Source: Branchiostoma floridae (lineage: Eukaryota; Chordata; Leptocardii; Amphioxiformes; Branchiostomatidae). From it: a stretch of 64,000 bases of DNA. The first letter of the stretch is position 1, and each line of letters opens with the position of its first letter. The position numbers and the translations under genes are program-made. The stretch is from assembly GCF_000003815.2 (NCBI RefSeq), contig NC_049997.1, positions 7,736,640-7,800,639 on the forward strand, read 5' to 3'. The notes below the pieces were generated by a model, which had not been told where the DNA came from, did not search any database, and saw only the letters and a program-made list of their open reading frames with translations. Below are positions 58,107 through 64,000 of the stretch, piece by piece.

Positions 58107-59618
58107 ACATAGCCTTCAGACTCGCTATGTTATTTCTTTGTAAGTAAGGATATGTATACTACTGATATCCCAACAGTTGTAATATACATATATGCCACTA
58201 AGGCACCATGCAGTAATGACAAATAAGTATTCTAAAGTTTTCTGTTGCTTTTGTAAATGCAATGCTTAAGCAGGTCATTTTTTAGATGAAAATTTTAATC
58301 TATAAATGCTCTGACCTATTTCACCTTTTACTTTTATGTATGCTGAAAGAAGGTACGTCATGCAACGAGATCAAGAGATGACTTCGACTCAGCGAACCAT
58401 CAGTATGAAAGACCTAATTATATCTAATCTCATTCCACCCTCTTGGATGAATGAATTTTCTACCTCAAAGTTGCAGTGGCGCTGAGGGTGGCAGACACTT
58501 CGGATGATTGGTATAAGAAGGCATGTGTTTGCAGCTGCAGCAATGGTTGTAAACCTTTATGAAGTGGGAACAATAACAGCTTGATCCAGTTGTTATTACG
58601 GTCAGTGCGTATTTATGTCTAATATTTCACAGGAACAGAACCGCAAGCGCACGCGTTTCAGTTCACCACGAGAGCCTTTTGAGTATTACATAACACCGAG
58701 TGTAGTCCTTGAAAAGCTATAGGATTGAAAGAAATTGGTGGGTTATTTTCCTCTCGAGGTTGGTCAAATTGGCATCCAGCATTTTGGAAGCGATTATAGC
58801 TATAGAGGAATCGTTAAAGGAGCTTAATCATGATGACTAAATTTATGTATTGCCTTCGACTTGGTCAAATTGAGTCATACATGTATCGATCGACAAAATG
58901 TGATTCTTATCAACTTGTTGAGACGTATAAACAGTAGTGGGGTTTTTTCAAGACTCATGTATTTGATCTCTCGTTTACCATTTCTTTATGCGCTTGGCTT
59001 CTGTGCCATATTATAACAAGAGCATAGTACAAGAACATGAATACTTAAAAAAGACTTTATTTTAATCTGTGTAACCCTGAAGTTAATCTGTGACAATCAC
59101 CATTGTTTCCCTCTGACGCATTTACTTTGATCCTGAGGTCTTTTTGAATAGTTACGTATGTACTCCACTTTGTGACATTTCAGTTGTCATTTCTTGAACG
59201 TAGCATATTACCGTTTTAGAATAATGTTAGAAAAGCTTCTAAGAACATTCAGTCGATACAACCGTCAAACGCATAAAGGTAGCTAAGACAGTCGATCCTT
59301 TTTTATCAAGACCTCGGAATTACGAAAGCTTTTCTTAGGTCGGCATAGATTTTAAGTGGTAGTTACGAAACCCAAGAACCATCCTCTGAAACCACAGGAT
59401 GATCCAAATAGAACTGAAAATGTTAAGCATATTTGTTAGGGCTTTCTTGTATCCAAAGGACAAACATACCCGTACAAAACATTGTTCCAATGCCAGGCGG
59501 TTGGATTATGGTAGCTATCTCCTAGCGACAGATTAGTGCTTCCTGTCAGCTTATGTCGGTCGTGGCTACTCCATTAATATTCATGTCTTAGCACGAGAAG
59601 GCGCATTTGAGACAAGAC
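58107..59618. other. Spacer between GPCR-2 and GPCR-3
   Basis: Second copy of the GPCR-1/GPCR-2 spacer without the family C transposon. The start-to-start distance of GPCR-2 and GPCR-3 is exactly 2700 bp. No genes. Confidence 0.8.
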
Positions 59619-60803
59619 ATGGCGAACACTAGCAGGTTGGAACGGGATCTAGTTCCAGCAACCTTCAGTTTACTGACTCTGTTTGGCGTTGTCGGAAACC
59701 TCCTGGTTATCCTCGTGATTCTCCAAAGCAGGCGTCTCCGGACACGGCTGAATCTCTTCATCGTGAACATCGCTGTGAGTGACCTGATCTTCACGGCGCT
59801 GTACGGCCCGGTGTCCGCCGTGTCGGTGGCGCGGTCGGGCGGCCTCAGGGACCACGCCGTCTGCGTCGTGACGGGGATCGTCGGGCTGCTGAGCTGTTAC
59901 GAGTCGGTCCTGTCCGCGGTGCTGATTGCTGTGAGCCGCTGCGTCCGCATCACCAGGAGTCACCGGTACGACGAGCTCTTCTCTCGTAAAAGGTGATTTG
60001 TTTTTCTTTTAGTCTTGCCATTTTACTGTGGATTATTGCATTACTTTGGTATCACATTATTAGCTAAAGAGAAAGAACAGAAAAATAGAAAGAATGAAGG
60101 AATTGCATGAGAGAAAAGAAGCGAAGGAGAGACATTCCGTACTAACCATAAGGTATGTACTTGCTTTCAAAGGTGCGTGCTGTTTGTCTCACTTTCCTGG
60201 TTGGTGGCCTTCCTTTGCATAAGTCCCCTACTAGCTGGATTCGGCAAGCCAGGGTTCAACTCAATGCTTCTGACATGTGATTACGACACCGTTGAATCGT
60301 TCCCCTACATCGTCAGTTTCATGCTCCCAGTTGCCATACTTTGTAACGTAGTCATCATCGTATCGTATGTCCTGATCTACCGTAAAGTCAAAGCATCATC
60401 AACTCGCGTACACGGAAAGAAGACGAAGTCGAAGCAAAACAAAATCCCGCCCATGGTTTTGAGCCAGATCAAGAACATGGCAGCAATATACATCGCCTTC
60501 AACATTTGCGTGACGCCAGAGGTTCTAGTAGGTATTGTCACGTACGAGACTGGGGATAGTTTACGAGTCCTGAACCTCGTGTCAAGGATAGTTTTCACGT
60601 GTAATTCCTGTGTGAACCCGATCATTTACACCGCTGGAAACAAGGAGTTCCGGACTGAGCTCAAGACTCTATGGGAATATGTGTTCCATGGAGGTCAGAA
60701 ACACGAACCCGCTGCGGAAAGAATCAGCATGAAAACCCTGAGTCTTGGAGAACAGGACACTCCTCAGAGGTTTTCCTCCAATGTACAGGAAACAGCTCTG
60801 TAA
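59619..60803 (+). CDS. Class A GPCR paralog 3 (melatonin-receptor/Moody-Tre1-like), 334 aa
   Basis: Exons 59619-59992 and 60173-60803, phase 2 intron of 180 bp. The exon 1 protein is identical to paralog 1, while exon 2 is close to paralog 2. The C-terminal tail is shortened in two places (near HEPAAER and at the end, SSNVQETAL). SRC, FNICVTP and NPIIY are retained. Frame and splice sites are intact. The similarity to the other copies stops soon after the stop codon, marking the right edge of the tandem array. Confidence 0.93.
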
Positions 60804-60997
60804 ACATAGCCCACAGAATCACAACAGGGTTACGTTGTAAGCTGCAAGGATATGTTAATATTATTCCTGCTGCTGTTTTGGACCGTGACACCATGCAGGA
60901 TATTCGGCATATGCTCTTTGGTAAGTGACCAAGTGACCTTTTAGGTAATGTGAATTAAATGGCCATTACTTTAGGGAATACATTATATTTGACATAT

Positions 60998-61192
60998 CAC
61001 CGGTGCGGCACTGCGTGGGTCAAACAAATGCATGCTGTGGTGCAGAAGGTGATGAAAGCGTTCAATTCTTCAAAGGCTATGACCTACTTAGAAATGATTG
61101 CTGCATGTTTGCTATATCAAAATTAGAAAACAAATCGGCAAAAATAACACAACAGTGACGCGTTGAATGAACCCCAAAGTGCCGCACCGGTG
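60998..61192. mobile_element. MITE with 15-bp inverted ends
   Basis: CACCGGTGCGGCACT and AGTGCCGCACCGGTG are exact complements 195 bp apart. Interior is non-coding. No clear target duplication. Confidence 0.75.
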
Positions 61193-61423
61193 CCCCAAGT
61201 GCAGCGAGATACCACCTTAAGCGACCAGAGGAGCAAACCAGAAGGAGAATATGATGGAGACCAGACTAATTTACAGTGAACGGAAGTAATTATCGAAGCG
61301 ACAGAGATGTCGGTCTCCATAAAAGAAAAAAGACGTCAATAGCTTTTGCTACCCAGCTGAGAATGAAGCGGGATGCTTTTAACACGAAGTAAACATTTTA
61401 ACGAATGAATGGTTTGGCCTATT

Positions 61424-61448
61424 TTATCATCACGCTTCGTGATGATAA
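61424..61448. repeat. Short perfect hairpin
   Basis: TTATCATCACG, loop CTT, CGTGATGATAA. 11-bp stem. Role unknown. Confidence 0.6.
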
Positions 61449-64000
61449 GGGTGAAAAGATGTGCGTCACGCTTAGGGATCAGAAAAGACTCATAGAAACC
61501 ATCAGATTATGACAGGCTAAATTCTACCTAAGCATTCCATGCTTTATTGTTAAGTAGATTTTTTTTACATCAAATTGTAATGATATAGAGTGGTTGACAT
61601 TTAGATACTTGAGAAATTCGTTTTCATCCGCATCAATAACGTACGTATAGAGCATTCCAAAATTGAAATTCAAACGGTTTGGTTCAGTTTCTTTTCTGTT
61701 CAGCGAACATGTATGTTGGTATGTTCATACTTGACAAGCTCGGAAAACTGACGTGTCCCTTGTTTCTATGAGTGCCTCCTTAGTATTGCGTAGCGTCGTG
61801 TAAAGTACTTCGACGACTTACGCTAGGATTGAAATAAATGTGTGGTTCGTAGGGTTAATAAGCCTCTCGGAGAATTGGCATCCAATTATAAAAGTGGGGG
61901 ATTTGTGGAAGGAGCCAAGAAATGAATCTATCACGCGATGCCATGTGCTTAACCATAATAAGTTGTGATTGGATTAACAATATAGATGTCTTTGCTATTT
62001 ATTTGTTGGCACGCAAGTACATGGTCCCATATTCATATGGAGCGGGACTTTGCGATACGGACTATCTTTCAAGACTAAGAAGTTTACTCAAAGCCTAGTG
62101 TATTTACTGTTTTGTGGACCATATTCTGATCGCCGTGGATTGACCAATTCAAATGTGTTTGTTAATGTATTTGTTGCCATGCACCTAATGATCCCATATT
62201 GGTTTGGTTTGGTTTAAATCAGATCTCTATTAGTGACTGATATGACTGATATATATACAATATAGGTACAGGATGACGTTTTGGATTAAGAGGTTTATTT
62301 AAAGCCTACGTATTGGATGTTTTGTTGAGCAGATTCTTATCGCCTTACTCTGTATAGCTAAGTATGGTCTTGTACTGGGACACTGAGATTGAGACTTCAT
62401 TTTACTGTTTACTTTGCTGTTAAAGCCTATTGTAGTATTAGGCATTCAACGTTCTCATAAGAAAAATCCACTTAACCAGTATTGAATCAAAAGTCTATTT
62501 AATCAGTATCAAATCAGTATTGGAGTCTATTTAATCAGTATTGTGCGCACCTATTTTAGTGACGATTTCTTAAACGTAGCTTATTCATGATAGCTCATTA
62601 TTCCGTCAATTAATGCATTATATAGTGTATAATATTGTGTGTTATTGCTTTGGTGCTGTTTGACTTATATTGTTTAACAAACATCCATTTTACGGCAACG
62701 GAACGTCAAATGTAACTTTAGATATTTGACAGGGGCACAAATGCTGCAGAATGTAAAGTGAAAATATTTTTCACAATAAAAAGTCTCTATTTTGTCTAGG
62801 TAAAAAAGTGAATAAAGATGATACTGAGGTTGCACGTTTTGTTTCTGTAGTATGTTTTTTATATACATATTCACATATGAAATTTAGACATAAAGGTGCT
62901 CAAAAGATTAATACTAGAGCTAGAAACTTGTCACTCAACATAGAAAAAATAAAGCTTTCAACTTTCTTTTATCTCGTTCACAGAGAAATATGTAGGTCAG
63001 GTCACATAAAACAGAAATTAGACGCTTGTGTAAAAACTCCCTCACGGTTCTAATAATACTCACGAAATTGCATTACCTGCCTATTAGTGAACTCATGAAG
63101 CTAAAATCCGCGATGAAGGTATGTCGCTTACCTCTTATTAAATTTCTTATTTAATTCGTCGTGTTTTTATTGAACTACTGTCGGCTCGAGTCAGTCTACT
63201 TACATTCCCTTCTGTGTCTAATCAGATATACTGAGGTACATACGTACCCGAGGGAGTAGGATTGAAGACCACAATATGATGTAACCAAAGACTAGATGTG
63301 TATATACTGCTTTCTCCGTTAGCATTGAGAATAATCGGGACGCGTATGTTGCCCAATGCAGCAGCGCTAGCGTATCGTCATGGCCCAAGGGCTAGATAAA
63401 CGGAGATATACCAATATACCATAAATGCGTGGGAAGGTTTTTGATTAAGGTTAACTGATTAGAGTGGAGTTGACCCAGTCGCAACAATCATACAAAATTC
63501 AAAACGAGAACACGGTGGTCTAACACGTAGTCAGCGATGAAATTGTGATCTAAAATTGTCATCATCGGACTTACTTCTCTTTAGTCGTGCTTTGCATTTT
63601 TCTTGTTCAAACAGGATCGATTTCAGTGTAGGTTACGTCAGGAAAGTGGTTCAAAAAGAGATGAAGATGGTTGAAAACTTGGTCATCTGTGTGTTTTTTT
63701 AACGTAACGATGTAGATGAGCTTTTCCATTCCATTGCAACACTAATTTCACAATCAATAGTATATATACACATGCATTTGGTCACATATGGAACGGACAT
63801 AACAAGCTCTAATTCCAGTAGCTGTAACTCGCCCTTTGAAGAAGATCTTAAAAAATCAGTTCAGACGCTAACCCAATGCAGCATGGTTGCCAACGACATG
63901 ATATCGAACACCGTAAGATATGTTTATTAAGGACTTTCAAGATAAAGTTATACCTTTCTTATAATTATATGAACGCCATCTTTGTGCAAGGTACAGGATT

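Larger units (their letters stand above)
60804..64000. other. Right flank without recognised gene
   Basis: A+T-rich sequence. Holds a palindromic element (60998-61192), a short hairpin (61424-61448) and a diverged pair of segments around 62090-62130 and 62290-62330 ('aagaagtttactcaaagcct' and 'aagaggtttatttaaagcct'). No other gene-like signal seen. Confidence 0.5.

Noticed and set aside
50000-64000. A complete undescribed multi-gene system
   Set aside because: Apart from the three GPCRs, no clustered unknown genes with conserved features are visible here.

Overview
The window is eukaryotic, from an invertebrate deuterostome, most likely a cephalochordate (amphioxus, Branchiostoma). The basis is: genes with many short GT-AG exons and no operons; a transportin-3 close to the vertebrate protein in sequence and length; very frequent 'tacatgtacatg' words; and dense MITE, SINE and LINE content. 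The species call is an inference. There are two N-gaps, 19956-20148 and 30486-30585. Layout, all genes on the + strand: (1) 814-7253, a complete 11-exon secreted M14 carboxypeptidase of the pancreatic A/B type. It has all catalytic residues and a lysine at the specificity position, which suggests removal of acidic C-terminal residues. (2) 9719-43409, a complete 27-exon transportin-3 (TNPO3), predicted 925 aa, the import receptor for SR splicing factors. Intron 6 carries an almost full-length APE-type LINE (18166-22132) with 14-bp target-site duplications. That LINE is chimeric: a 234-bp copy of its own reverse transcriptase core replaces the end of its endonuclease. (3) 43410-51952, no recognised intact gene: MITEs, a ~150-bp diverged tandem repeat and reverse transcriptase scraps. 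(4) 51953-60803, three tandem two-exon class A GPCR paralogs of the melatonin-receptor/Moody-Tre1-like kind, with SRC in place of DRY. (5) 60804-64000, no recognised gene. The most striking pattern is that exon edges have been duplicated again and again. At least ten sites carry a second, usually partial, copy of an exon end with its splice site in the neighbouring intron: carboxypeptidase exon 10; TNPO3 exons 2, 12, 16, 17 (both ends), 21 (four copies in all), 24 and 25; and GPCR-1 exon 1. Some of these copies act as empty sites that date later transposon insertions. In the GPCR cluster, exon 1 is almost identical among paralogs while exon 2 has diverged strongly, the mark of local gene conversion. 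Several repeats end in a CTGANGA-hairpin-GAAA motif that resembles a hammerhead ribozyme core, but an extra base argues against the canonical fold. I see no unambiguous new biological system; these are the leads worth testing.
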